A stretch of DNA of 64,000 nt from Ignavibacteria bacterium (GCA_016788375.1 JAEUSI010000002.1:30144-94143); one strand, 5' to 3'. Positions 46,722 through 55,809 are shown, counted from the stretch's first letter. A program made the numbers and translations. Notes: a model not told the origin generated them from the letters alone.

Positions 46722-48033
46722 CACGCGGTATTCGATATTCTTAAAACTTTTTGTTTTATTTTTAATATTCATTGTACTTGCGAATATTGCCCTCGGACTG
46801 TTTGTTTCATGGATATTCGGAAAAGGACCTCCCGGCGGACCGGGCGGTCCGGGAGGACCGGAGAAATTTCACAGGGCATTAAGCAGTTATACGGTGAAAT
46901 TTCTGGGCAGTCCGCCTGACACTGCAGCGGCGGCGTTATTATCTTCAGAGCTTGACATTAAAATACGAATCGAATCACCGGACTTTGTCTGGAAAAATGA
47001 TGAATCGATTCCCGACAGCAAGACACTTCTGAATGAAAGAGCAATAAATCCTGATAAAGATTTTTATTCCGTGAGAATAAAAGGAAGACCGTTTACCGTA
47101 AACAGATCGGGTCAGTACATTATTATTATTTCTCCTCTTAATCCCAGGGAAGATCTGAACGAATCTAAGGTTATTATTTATGTTGTTACAGTAATCACGA
47201 TACTTGCAGTTCTGTTATATTTTTCGCTGAGATGGATATTCGGTCCCATAAAGAAACTCACTGAAGGCGTTGAAAAAATCAGCGAAGGTGATTTTGAAAG
47301 CACTATAAATGTTGACAGAAGAGACGAACTCGGCAATCTTGCGGATTCTATTAATGAAATGAAAGTGAACATTTCAAACATGATTAAGCTGAAAGAATCT
47401 CTTCTGATAGATGTATCGCACGAACTGCGAAGCCCGCTTACAAGAATAAAACTTGCGAATGAATTTATAGAAGATCCGAAAATTCAGAATAAAATCAGAG
47501 AAGACGTAAAGGAAATGGAGCTAATGATTTCCGAGCTTCTTGACACTTACCGCACCGAGAAAATCAACAACAGATCCGCCAAGGAAAAAACCAGCCTTTC
47601 GGAAATTGTAAACAAAGTAATTGCAAAATTTCCGCAGGGTAGTGTTGTATTCAGCAGGAAACCGGGTGATGATAATATCCTTGCCGACAGCAGAAAAATT
47701 GAAACCGCTGTATTTAATATCACGGATAATGCCTTAAAATATTCGGACGGAAAACCGGTATATGTAACAGTATTCAGAAACATGGAAAATGAAGTATGCC
47801 TTTCGGTAAAAGATTCAGGAAGGGGAATTGATGAAAGCGAACTCGGTAAAATCTTCGAGCCTTTTTACAGGATTGATAAATCACGCGATAAGAAAATAAA
47901 GGGATACGGACTCGGACTCAGTCTTGTCAGAAAAATTCTGAACGATCATGATGCAGTCATTGATGTAAAGAGCAGAAAGAATGAAGGAACTGAATTTACT
48001 GTTATTTTCCGGAAACAGAAAGAATCGCTGTAA
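46705..48033 (+). CDS. sensor histidine kinase (CpxA-like)
   Basis: 442 aa. Two membrane segments (11-37 and 155-177) flank a sensor region that opens with an unusual Pro/Gly run (GPPGGPGGPGGP, residues 41-52). HAMP (about 178-230), HisKA with His239 in DVSHELRSPLTR, and HATPase with ITDNALKYSDG, KDSGRGIDESE and KGYGLGLSLV follow. The C-terminal domain is intact. The sensed signal is envelope stress if the Spy-like partner is a guide. Confidence 0.92.
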   Translation: MQKKNNTRYSIFLKLFVLFLIFIVLANIALGLFVSWIFGKGPPGGPGGPGGPEKFHRALSSYTVKFLGSPPDTAAAALLSSELDIKIRIESPDFVWKNDESIPDSKTLLNERAINPDKDFYSVRIKGRPFTVNRSGQYIIIISPLNPREDLNESKVIIYVVTVITILAVLLYFSLRWIFGPIKKLTEGVEKISEGDFESTINVDRRDELGNLADSINEMKVNISNMIKLKESLLIDVSHELRSPLTRIKLANEFIEDPKIQNKIREDVKEMELMISELLDTYRTEKINNRSAKEKTSLSEIVNKVIAKFPQGSVVFSRKPGDDNILADSRKIETAVFNITDNALKYSDGKPVYVTVFRNMENEVCLSVKDSGRGIDESELGKIFEPFYRIDKSRDKKIKGYGLGLSLVRKILNDHDAVIDVKSRKNEGTEFTVIFRKQKESL

Positions 48034-48120
48034 CTAAAATACTTACCCGCAAAACTCACCATGCTTAATTCTTAATATTGATGTATCAAAAATTATCTGA
48101 TTTCTTTAATTTGCAGTTAT

Positions 48121-49155
48121 ATGGCAAAGAAGAATATACTTTTTATATGCGGTTCTAAGAATCAGACAACGATGCTGCATCAGATTTCGAAGTATCTTGA
48201 CGATTACAACCACTTTTATTCGGCATTTTATTCGGACGGAATAGAGAGATTCTTTGCAAGGCTCGGACTGCTGGATTTTTCGGTGCTGGGAGGAAATTTC
48301 AAAAAGCAGACAGAGACATATTTCAGACAGCATGATCTGAAAATTGATTATGAAGGCAGGAACGACAACTATGATCTGATAGTAATATGCAGCGACCTGA
48401 TTGTTCCGAAAAAACTTCTGAATAAAAAAATGGTAATGGTGCAGGAAGGCATGACTGATCCGGAAATATTCTTTTATCATCTTGTAAAAAAGCTGAAAAT
48501 TCCGAGATACTTCGGAGGTACCGCAGCAACGGGGCTTTCAAATGCCTTTACATATTTCTGCGTTGCATCGGAAGGATACAGAGATCTTTTTATCAGGAAA
48601 GGAGTAAAGCCGGAAAAGCTGCTTGTAACCGGAATACCGAATTTTGACAACTGCATTCAGTATGTAAACAATGACTTTCCTTACAAAAACTATGCGCTTG
48701 TATGTTCATCCGATTCAAGAGAAACATTTAAATTTGAAAACAGGAAAAAGTTTATTCATGATGCTGTAAAATTGTCCGAAGGCAAACAGATGATCTTCAA
48801 GCTTCATCCGAATGAAAATGTTCCGAGAGCCGAAAGGGAAATCAGGAAATATGCTCCGGAAGGTTCTCTTGTTTTTTCGTACGGAAATACAAATGAAATG
48901 ATCGCAAACTGTGATATACTGATTACTATGTATTCGACTGTTGTTTATGTCGGGCTTGCGCTCGGAAAAAAAGTTTATTCTGCTTTTGATCTTGAAGAGC
49001 TGAAGAGACTTCTTCCGGATCAGAACGGAGGCGAGTCTGCAAGAAACATTGCCAGAGTCTGTCAGTCGCTTATGGAAAATGAACCTTCGGCAGTGAATGA
49101 ATTTCAGACCGAAGAATCCGGAAGCAATGAGGGTCTCAGATACAGAACTGCGTAA
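48121..49155 (+). CDS. GT-B-fold transferase, CDP-glycerol phosphotransferase / epimerase-like
   Basis: 344 aa, cytoplasmic. The N-terminal FICGSKNQTTMLHQISKYL and the C-terminal FKLHPNENVPRAEREIRKYAPEG and ANCDILITMYSTVVYVGLALGKKVYSAF fit the GT-B group that includes teichoic-acid CDP-glycerol transferases and UDP-GlcNAc 2-epimerase. The latter motif is the usual nucleotide-binding end. It stands first in a + strand run with an SpsF-like gene and a transketolase half, which places it in surface-polysaccharide synthesis. The exact donor is unknown. Confidence 0.65.
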   Translation: MAKKNILFICGSKNQTTMLHQISKYLDDYNHFYSAFYSDGIERFFARLGLLDFSVLGGNFKKQTETYFRQHDLKIDYEGRNDNYDLIVICSDLIVPKKLLNKKMVMVQEGMTDPEIFFYHLVKKLKIPRYFGGTAATGLSNAFTYFCVASEGYRDLFIRKGVKPEKLLVTGIPNFDNCIQYVNNDFPYKNYALVCSSDSRETFKFENRKKFIHDAVKLSEGKQMIFKLHPNENVPRAEREIRKYAPEGSLVFSYGNTNEMIANCDILITMYSTVVYVGLALGKKVYSAFDLEELKRLLPDQNGGESARNIARVCQSLMENEPSAVNEFQTEESGSNEGLRYRTA

Positions 49156-49174
49156 TTAAATATTTTAAGAAACA

Positions 49175-49987
49175 TTGAACGAAAACACTAAGATACTTAT
49201 TGTCATACAGGCAAGAAACAATTCGACAAGGCTTCCGGGAAAAGTAATGCTTCCGCTTTCCGGAGAACCCCTGCTTCTAAGAATGTATGAAAGAGTAAAT
49301 TCATCACGTTTTCCGAAAGAAATTACTGTTGCAACAACTACTGATCCGGAAGATGACAGCATAGAAAATCTCTGCCTTAATTACAGAATTAATGTATTCA
49401 GAGGTCATCCGACCGATCTGCTTGACAGGCATTACAAAGCCGGATTGAAATTTAATGCCGGTGCAGTAGTAAAAATTCCTTCAGACTGCCCGCTGATATC
49501 ACCGGATATAATTGATAAAGTATTAATCTATTATGATGAACATAAAGATAAATATGATTTTGTGAGCAATCTTCATCCGGCAACTTATCCTGACGGTAAT
49601 GACGTTGAAGTAATTCCTATGAAAATACTTGAAGAAGCTTTTTCAGGAGCGGATAAAAACTTTGAAAGGGAGCATACAACTCCTTATATATGGGAAAGAA
49701 AAGACAGATACAGAATCGGAAATGTCGAATGGGAAACAGGATTGAATTTATCGATGACACACAGATTTACAATTGATTATAAAGAAGATTACGAATTCAT
49801 CAGAAGAGTTTATGAAGAGCTTTATGAAGAAAAAAAAATTTTCGGGTTAACGGATATTCTTAATCTTCTGGAAAGAAAACCTGAAATTAAAAAAATCAAT
49901 GAAATGCATGCTGGTGTTAACTGGTACAGAAATCATCTGGATGAACTTAAGACTGTATCCGTTAAAGATACAAGAAAAAGTTTATAA
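49175..49987 (+). CDS. SpsF-like cytidylyltransferase
   Basis: 270 aa from a TTG start 19 bases after the previous stop. The N-terminus IVIQARNNSTRLPGKVMLPLSGEPLL is the nucleotide-sugar transferase motif of CMP-KDO/SpsF enzymes; VVKIPSDCPLISPDII and HRFTIDYKEDYEFI follow. SpsF-type proteins activate a sugar acid as a CMP derivative for spore coat or capsule polysaccharide. Its likely substrate would be the product of the NeuB-like gene at 25670-26539. Confidence 0.85.
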   Translation: MNENTKILIVIQARNNSTRLPGKVMLPLSGEPLLLRMYERVNSSRFPKEITVATTTDPEDDSIENLCLNYRINVFRGHPTDLLDRHYKAGLKFNAGAVVKIPSDCPLISPDIIDKVLIYYDEHKDKYDFVSNLHPATYPDGNDVEVIPMKILEEAFSGADKNFEREHTTPYIWERKDRYRIGNVEWETGLNLSMTHRFTIDYKEDYEFIRRVYEELYEEKKIFGLTDILNLLERKPEIKKINEMHAGVNWYRNHLDELKTVSVKDTRKSL

Positions 49988-50058
49988 GCTTAAATAAACT
50001 GCAGCAGTAATATTACATTAACCGGCTTATTTATAAAATAAAGTATTCAGACGGAAAT

Positions 50059-50916
50059 ATGGACAAAGCAAAATTAACGGATCTTCAGGAAACGGCATTC
50101 AGAGTAAGAGAGCATATTATAAAAATGTCAACTGACGGTGGATGTTTTATAGGAGCATCACTGTCATGCGCAGATATAATAGTATATCTGTACAAAGAGT
50201 TTTTAAATGTAAATGTAAACAATCTGAATGATCCCGGGAGGGATTATTTGTTTCTGTCGAAAGGTCATGATGTACCTGCTCTTTACGGAACATTTGCCGA
50301 GATCGGATTTATTGAAAAGGACAGGCTTAAGAATCATTTAAAGACAAACGATTATATTTACTGGCATCCGAACAGGAATATTCCGGGAATAGAATTTCAT
50401 TCCGGCTCGCTGGGACATTTGCTGAGCGTGGCAACGGGAGTTGCGATAGACTGTAAAATGAAAAATGAAAAGAATAAAATTATTGTAATTCTCGGTGACG
50501 GTGAGCTTGACGAAGGGTCGGTATGGGAAGCTTCGCTGGTTGCAGCGGCAAAAAAACTTGACAACCTGATTGCAGTTGTCGACAGAAATCATTTTCAGGC
50601 AAATATAGAAACTGAAAAGCTGCTGCCTCTGAATCCGATTCCGGAGAAGTTCGAAGCGTTCGGCTGGAAAGTAAAATCATGCGACGGACATGATTTTAAC
50701 AGCATGGAAAAAGCTTTTTCGGAATTTCCTTTTGAAAAAGAAAAGCCGTCAGTGATAATTGCAGATACGAAGAGAGGGAAAGGGTTACCCAGCATAGAAG
50801 CCAGGGCTGACAGATGGTTTGCAAACTTTACCCGTGAGGAAGTTGAGCAGCTTCTGAAAGAGCTTCACGGCGGGAAAGCAACCGAGTTGACATCAGAAAC
50901 TATAGTTGCAAGATAA
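50059..50916 (+). CDS. transketolase N-terminal subunit
   Basis: 285 aa: the thiamine-diphosphate diphosphate-binding half. The motif is ILGDGELDEGSVWEASLVAAAKKLDNLIAVVDRNHFQAN (GDG to N), with SKGHDVPALYGTFAEIGF and FHSGSLGHLLSVATGVA before it. It has no pyrimidine-binding domain and needs the C-terminal half, which in this window is only at 28078-29040. It follows the SpsF-like gene in the same direction. Confidence 0.92.
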   Translation: MDKAKLTDLQETAFRVREHIIKMSTDGGCFIGASLSCADIIVYLYKEFLNVNVNNLNDPGRDYLFLSKGHDVPALYGTFAEIGFIEKDRLKNHLKTNDYIYWHPNRNIPGIEFHSGSLGHLLSVATGVAIDCKMKNEKNKIIVILGDGELDEGSVWEASLVAAAKKLDNLIAVVDRNHFQANIETEKLLPLNPIPEKFEAFGWKVKSCDGHDFNSMEKAFSEFPFEKEKPSVIIADTKRGKGLPSIEARADRWFANFTREEVEQLLKELHGGKATELTSETIVAR

Positions 50917-50945
50917 TTCAGAATTTCTTAACGGCAATTTATCAC

Positions 50946-51041
50946 AGGCGGGTTTGTTTTCCTATTGCATTATTAAAATCCGATATTTATTTGTATTTAT
51001 AATTTATTCAACAGTATTAAATTAATTTGGAAAGAAGTGAG
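50946..51041. repeat. 96-base dispersed repeat, copy 1 (doxX 3' end and flank)
   Basis: This stretch matches 56181-56276 without gaps at about 82 of 96 positions. It covers the intergenic sequence between the transketolase half and doxX and runs about 20 bases into the 3' end of doxX. It is the likely parent copy because it includes working coding sequence. Confidence 0.8.
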
Positions 51042-51483
51042 TTTTAACGGACTTATTTTTTTTAAAAAATAAATAATCGAGACTGTATATTCCGGGACCG
51101 ATGAATAAGAGAGCAATGAATACGGAAAAAAGTTCTACCGGAACTATCACTTTATTCCAAGGATCAAGTTTAACTAAATGCTGAATCGCCGCCATCAACA
51201 TTGTCATTGCCATAAAGAAAGCCGAAGTCCTGGTAAACAAGCCGAGAATAATCAGTATTCCTCCTCCGAATTCGCTGACTGAAGCCATAAATCCCCAGAA
51301 TTCAGGAGCGAAATTAATTCCGACATTTGACATAGATCCTCCGAGTTTATTCCATAAACCGGTTCCGCCCTGAATTTTCATTAAGCCGTAAACAAATACA
51401 AAAGCGCATCCAACTGCGAGTCTCATAATGAGTATTCCGAAGTCTTTATTGTTTTCCAGAAAGCCGTTGATTTTTTTAAACAT
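51022..51483 (-). CDS. DoxX-family membrane protein
   Basis: 153 aa with four membrane segments: DFGILIMRLAVGCAFVFVYGLMKI, then WGFMASVSEFGGGILIILGLFTR, AFFMAMTMLMAAIQHLVKL and a final segment near VELFSVFIALLFIGPGIYSLDYLFF. These define DoxX. Family members are linked to thiosulfate or quinone oxidation or to membrane redox control, but function here is unknown. The end of the gene is part of a dispersed repeat. Confidence 0.85.
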   Translation of the reverse strand: MFKKINGFLENNKDFGILIMRLAVGCAFVFVYGLMKIQGGTGLWNKLGGSMSNVGINFAPEFWGFMASVSEFGGGILIILGLFTRTSAFFMAMTMLMAAIQHLVKLDPWNKVIVPVELFSVFIALLFIGPGIYSLDYLFFKKNKSVKTHFFPN

Positions 51484-51546
51484 ATGATAATTGAAAATTA
51501 ATATTAAGTTTACCTACCTGTAGCAGCAAAGTAAAAATACCGGGCT

Positions 51547-52062
51547 TCAGGATTTAATGTTGTTTGATTCAATGTGCATTTTCATGAGTTCACGGTCAAG
51601 TGCAACAGGGATTCCGCCGGCATCAAACGGATTTTTAAAATCGAATGCAGCAGCGCTTACTCCGTTATCATGAAGATACTCCAGTTTCCTGCACGCTTCT
51701 TCACGGGACGGTTCATGATTGTCATCAATCCACCATGCAACATAAGTCGGCCAGTATGAATCAAGAAACCAGTCATGCCTGTGCTTCATAGCTTCTCCGT
51801 GCATACCGCGGTAAGCAAAAGCGCAGACAGACTCGAGATTCTTCCACCAGCTTAATGTGGCGGGAGCAGCAGCATGAATTTTTTTATCAAAAAACCGCGG
51901 GGAAGCATATTCTCCGCGCAGTTCCCTGTTTCTTCCGATAAAGCCTTCAGAGCTTTCTGCCTGAGCAAATACGGAATCGATCCTGTCAAAGAAACCCTGC
52001 ACCTGTTCGTGTCCCATCGGCTGACGAAGAATACCGAATGTATAAAATGCTATACGCGCCAT
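51547..52062 (-). CDS. DUF3291 domain protein
   Basis: 171 aa, cytoplasmic. MARIAFYTFGILRQPMGHEQVQGFFDRIDSVF, ATLSWWKNLESVCAFAYRGMHGEAMKHRHDWF and YVAWWIDDNHEPSREEACRKLEYLH are typical of DUF3291, a ferredoxin-like fold related to small heme-binding monooxygenases. The reaction is unknown. It lies 63 bases upstream of doxX in the same direction. Confidence 0.85.
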   Translation of the reverse strand: MARIAFYTFGILRQPMGHEQVQGFFDRIDSVFAQAESSEGFIGRNRELRGEYASPRFFDKKIHAAAPATLSWWKNLESVCAFAYRGMHGEAMKHRHDWFLDSYWPTYVAWWIDDNHEPSREEACRKLEYLHDNGVSAAAFDFKNPFDAGGIPVALDRELMKMHIESNNIKS

Positions 52063-52407
52063 TTGTCAGTAAAATTAATTTAAAATAAAGCAGTTAGTAA
52101 AACTATTATCAAAATAACAAAGAATAGTAAAATTAAAAACCGAAATTGAAAATTTATTTGCAGACTGAAGTTTATCTTTCCGTTAAGTGATTTCATTTCA
52201 GCTCAGGGAATCATTCTCAGAATGTACGGCTAAAACCCGGCTGATTCAGCCGAATTACTTTCAGGCGGCGGGAAATTTTTTCAACCGGTTTAATTCATCC
52301 GGAATGAAATGAATGTTCAGATAAACATTAGTTAAAAAGGTATTTTAATTTAAATATAATTAAACGAAATTACGGGCAAACCCCAAATTTCATTTTACTA
52401 ACAGACA
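52063..52407. other. 345-base intergenic region with one perfect hairpin
   Basis: Between divergent genes. It holds a 15-base perfect palindrome CGGCTGATTCAGCCG at 52238-52252, with GC-richer sequence around it than in the rest of the gap, and no T-run. I see no gene, riboswitch fold or TAnnTTTG box. The hairpin could be an RNA element or binding site. Confidence 0.5.
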
Positions 52408-53358
52408 ATGAAAGATTATGTAATCGTCATTGGAGGAATCAGTATCGACATTAAAGGCGTGGCTGATTCCGAAAGTAAAACTTCCGACTCTCATACGGGT
52501 AAGGTTTTTATCAGTCCGGGAGGCGTGGGGAGAAACATAGCGGAGAATCTGTCCAGGCTGGGAGTTAAAACAGTTCTTCTCGGATGCACCGGAGATGATT
52601 TCTACGGGAATGTCGTAATTCATGAAACAGGAAAGACCGGCGTCAATACGGACTTTATAATCAAATCACCTGCAATTAACACTGCAAAATACTTATCTGT
52701 ATCGAACAAGACAGGAAGTTATTTTTATGCGGTAAATGATATAAGCGAATCAGTTAAACACATAAATCCGGAATACATAAAAAAACACAAAGAGCTGCTC
52801 GAGAAAAGTTCGATGATAATAACCGATGCAAATCTCGGCATACAGGTACTGAACGAAGCAGTTTCAATTGCCAACGGGAAAAATATACCTTTTTTCATAG
52901 ACGGAGTATCATCATTCAAAGCCAGGGTAGTAAATCAGATAAAAGGAATGACTGATTATCTTTCGGTAAATTCGGAAGAGTTCAGAAGCATATTCGGAAA
53001 ATATAAAAACACGGGGGATATAATGGATAAGCTTTACAGCGGGGATTATAAAAATTTCAGGTATATTATTTTAAAGAAAGGAAGTTCCGGAGTAAATCTG
53101 ATAAAGGTGGAAGAGGAACTGATGCTGAGCAGCAAAGCGCTGCAGACGCAGATAAAGGAACTAAACGGCGCAGGCGATGCTTTTAATGCGGGATTTATTT
53201 TTGCCGTAAAAAAAGGCATGAGCAATAATGAAGCTATCAGAGTCGGAAGCTGCGCAGCGTATATTACGCTTCAGACGGATAAATCGGTTTCGGAAGAAAT
53301 CACGCCGGAAAATGTCACGGGATTGTTTCAGCAGAAAATGAAATCGAAAGAGCTTTGA
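52408..53358 (+). CDS. psuK: PfkB-family pseudouridine kinase PsuK
   Basis: 316 aa ribokinase fold. VIVIGGISIDIKGVADSESKTSDS and SPGGVGRNIAENLSRLG match pseudouridine kinase, as the GGANxD start is modified in the same way. The C-terminal anion-hole motif is KELNGAGDAFNAGF with the catalytic Asp. It phosphorylates pseudouridine from RNA decay to the 5'-phosphate. It overlaps psuG by four bases, which supports the assignment. Confidence 0.88.
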   Translation: MKDYVIVIGGISIDIKGVADSESKTSDSHTGKVFISPGGVGRNIAENLSRLGVKTVLLGCTGDDFYGNVVIHETGKTGVNTDFIIKSPAINTAKYLSVSNKTGSYFYAVNDISESVKHINPEYIKKHKELLEKSSMIITDANLGIQVLNEAVSIANGKNIPFFIDGVSSFKARVVNQIKGMTDYLSVNSEEFRSIFGKYKNTGDIMDKLYSGDYKNFRYIILKKGSSGVNLIKVEEELMLSSKALQTQIKELNGAGDAFNAGFIFAVKKGMSNNEAIRVGSCAAYITLQTDKSVSEEITPENVTGLFQQKMKSKEL

Positions 53359-54278
53359 CAGAGAATAATTCCGCAAAGGATTTTTTAAGCATATCGGAAG
53401 AAGTCAGGGATGCGCTGAATGAAAACAAAGCTGTTGTCGCACTCGAATCCACAATCATTTCCCACGGAATGCCTTATCCGGATAATTTCAACACTGCTCT
53501 TGAAATAGAAAAAACCGTCCGGGACAATAATGCCGTACCGGCGACAATTGCCGTAATTAACGGAATCGTAAAAATAGGGCTTGATAAAGAGGAACTGCAG
53601 TTTCTTTCCGAAGAAAAGAATATTTTAAAGGCGTCAAGAAGAGATCTGCCTGTAATTATTTCAAAGAAGCTAAATGCGGCAACTACAGTTTCCGCTACAA
53701 TGATTTTTGCAGAAGCTGCTTCGGTGGAAATTTTTGCTACAGGCGGTATCGGTGGTGTTCACAGAAATGCACAGGAGACATTTGACATATCGGCGGATCT
53801 GACGGAACTTGCGAGGACGAATGTATCTGTGGTTTCAGCAGGTGTGAAATCAATACTTGATATCGGACTGACGCTGGAATATCTTGAGACAGCGGGAGTT
53901 CCGGTAATCGGATACAGGACTGACGAATTTCCGGCATTTTATACAAAAGAGTCGGGTTACAAAGTAAACTTCAGACTCGACACACCGGATGAAATCGCCG
54001 GTGTTATAAAAGCCAAAAGAAAACTGGGACTCAACGGAGGAATTATTATTGCAAATCCGGTTCCGGACGAATATTCAATGGATAAAAGAATTATTGACAA
54101 GGCAATCGAACAAGCGGTTGAAGCCGCACGGAAAAAAGGAATAAAAGGTAAGGATGTAACTCCGTTTCTGCTTGCAGAAATCAGGAACATTACGGCAGGA
54201 AAGAGTCTTGAATCAAACATTAAACTTGTGCTTAATAATGCAAAGCTTGCATCTGAAACGGCGAATTGTCTGATATAA
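53355..54278 (+). CDS. psuG: pseudouridine-5'-phosphate glycosidase PsuG
   Basis: 307 aa. VALESTIISHGMPYPDN, PATIAVINGIVKIGLD, ATTVSATMIFAEAASVEIFATGGIGGVHRNA and VVSAGVKSILDIGLTLEYLET are the family's conserved blocks, including the catalytic lysine and metal site. It breaks the C-C bond of pseudouridine 5'-phosphate into uracil and ribose 5-phosphate. Its TTG start overlaps the psuK stop (TTGA). Confidence 0.95.
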   Translation: MTENNSAKDFLSISEEVRDALNENKAVVALESTIISHGMPYPDNFNTALEIEKTVRDNNAVPATIAVINGIVKIGLDKEELQFLSEEKNILKASRRDLPVIISKKLNAATTVSATMIFAEAASVEIFATGGIGGVHRNAQETFDISADLTELARTNVSVVSAGVKSILDIGLTLEYLETAGVPVIGYRTDEFPAFYTKESGYKVNFRLDTPDEIAGVIKAKRKLGLNGGIIIANPVPDEYSMDKRIIDKAIEQAVEAARKKGIKGKDVTPFLLAEIRNITAGKSLESNIKLVLNNAKLASETANCLI

Positions 54279-54398
54279 AAGATAAAGCAGGAATTTAATA
54301 ATCAGCACTTAATTATAGATTCTTTTCTGAAAAGTTTATGTAAAGAAATTTTTAAAATAATTTTGTCAGCTGTAATACAAAATCAGAATTAAATCATT

Positions 54399-54812
54399 AT
54401 GAAATTTATAACATTAATATTGCTTGCGGTTGTATTAACTGCCGGAGGATGCGGCAAAGACGGGGATAAAAACAGCAGTGAGAATAAAAGTGAAAGCAGT
54501 ACGGAGAATCAGAACGGAAGCGGCACTGCATCAGCGACTGAAGAAACCGTAAGAATAAATCTTCCGACTGTTCAATGCGGGACATGCAAAAAAAATATCA
54601 CAAAAGCCCTGAAGAAAGTTGACGGGATTGAAGAGTTTGACGTAAATATTGACGAAAAATACCTGAACGTAAAATTCGACAAAACAAAGACGACTCAGGA
54701 AAAAATCGAAGGTGTGATCGTGATGACCGGATATCAGGCGAACGATAAACCTGCGGATAAAGAAGCTTATGAAAATCTTGATGACTGCTGTAAAATAGGC
54801 GGACATAAGTAA
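54399..54812 (+). CDS. lipoprotein with heavy-metal-associated (HMA/MerP-like) domain
   Basis: 137 aa. A signal peptide ends in the lipobox-like LTAGGC, followed by a Ser/Asn/Glu-rich linker (about 22-50). The HMA domain has LPTVQCGTCKKNITKALKKVDGIEEFDVNID with CxxC (Cys-Gly-Thr-Cys), then IEGVIVMTGYQAND. It ends DDCCKIGGHK, a second possible metal-binding tail. Being extracytoplasmic, it may bind copper or mercury in the periplasm. It is a single gene. Confidence 0.82.
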   Translation: MKFITLILLAVVLTAGGCGKDGDKNSSENKSESSTENQNGSGTASATEETVRINLPTVQCGTCKKNITKALKKVDGIEEFDVNIDEKYLNVKFDKTKTTQEKIEGVIVMTGYQANDKPADKEAYENLDDCCKIGGHK

Positions 54813-55166
54813 TCTTATGTATATAAAGAGTTTCATTCTTCAAAAATAAATCCGGCAAAGCCTTTCTGTATATACTTCATATTTTTAATAATATCCGATA
54901 TTCCGCGCTAAGAGACTTCCGCAAAATGCACAGAAAGTAATTCTCTGTAAATCATCAGCATAATTCTGAGGGAATATGCTAATCAGAATATTAATTTAAT
55001 CGTGGGAATGAATCTCAAGAATAATTTTATAATCAGAATACTGAAAAATATATTACAGCTTCTTTGATATAACTGATTACTGTCAGTTATTACCGTAAAA
55101 TATTTAATAAGAACTGAACAAGAAGTATAAAGTATCTCATAAAAAGTTACAAGAACAGGATTGAAA

Positions 55167-55397
55167 GTCAGGAAATTGTGAGATTAGGTCAGCGGATTGC
55201 GAGTGAATGTCAGCGGAACGGGAGTGAAGGTCAGGAAATTACAAGTGAAGGTCAGCGGAACGGGAGTGAAGGTCAGCGGAACAGGAGTGAAGGTCAGCGG
55301 AACGGGAGTGAAGGTCAGGAAATTATGAGTGAAGACCAGCGGAACAGGAGTGAAGATCAGCGGATTGGGAGTGAAAGTCAGAAAAAGGAGAGAAAAG
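55167..55397. repeat. tandem array of eleven 21-base units
   Basis: The consensus GTCAGCGGAACGGGAGTGAAG repeats head to tail from 55167, with two variants: one with GCGGAAC and one with GGAAATT in the middle. The first and last units are the most diverged. Because 21 is a multiple of three, two + strand frames stay open (QRNGSEG or VSGTGVK as unit), but there is no start context. It is probably a minisatellite. Confidence 0.85.
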
Positions 55398-55537
55398 ATT
55401 AATAAAGTGAATAAAAATACAGAAATGTATAATAAAATTCGAAAATATTAAGCCGGCGGTTGTAATAAAAGAACAGAAATCAGACAGAATCTCCTCTGGC
55501 AGGGGGGGAATATTTTACGAAAAAAAATCCGGCTGAA

Positions 55538-55571
55538 GTAAAATGCTGTTGTAAAATGCTGTTGTAAAATG
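55538..55571. repeat. 13-base direct repeat, 2.6 copies
   Basis: GTAAAATGCTGTT at 55538-55550 and 55551-55563, with a partial third GTAAAATG. Simple tandem duplication. Confidence 0.75.
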
Positions 55572-55589
55572 TAATGATAACGGTAAAGG

Positions 55590-55612
55590 ATTCCGGAGAA
55601 AGAATCCGGAAT
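55590..55612. repeat. inverted repeat with 7-base loop
   Basis: ATTCCGGA-GAAAGAA-TCCGGAAT is a perfect 8-base stem. There is no T-run directly after it, so it is not a classical terminator. Confidence 0.6.
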
Positions 55613-55754
55613 GGGAAATAAAAATTTTTAACAAAGAATCACATGCGTCCAAAACGATGTGTGAAGTTTGAGATTTGTAATAGCTGCATTTCTTTTGATC
55701 CGCTGATAGAAAAGAGAGAGAGTGTGTTTCAAAACCGGAGAAAATTACTTTCCT

Positions 55755-55780
55755 GCTTGCAAAGTTTCAGCTTTGTAAGC
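55755..55780. repeat. short inverted repeat
   Basis: GCTTGCAAAG (55755-55764) and CTTTGTAAGC (55771-55780) pair over 9 of 10 positions around a TTTCAG loop. Confidence 0.5.
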
Positions 55781-55809
55781 TGTAATTCAACATTCCCAGC
55801 CGGGGGAAA

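Noticed and set aside
55167..55397. CRISPR array
   Set aside because: Units are contiguous, with no spacers, and no cas gene is present.
55178..55402. 74-codon open frame made of heptad repeats
   Set aside because: It is simply the 21-base repeat read in one of two open frames. The GTG start has no ribosome site and there is no signal or domain.
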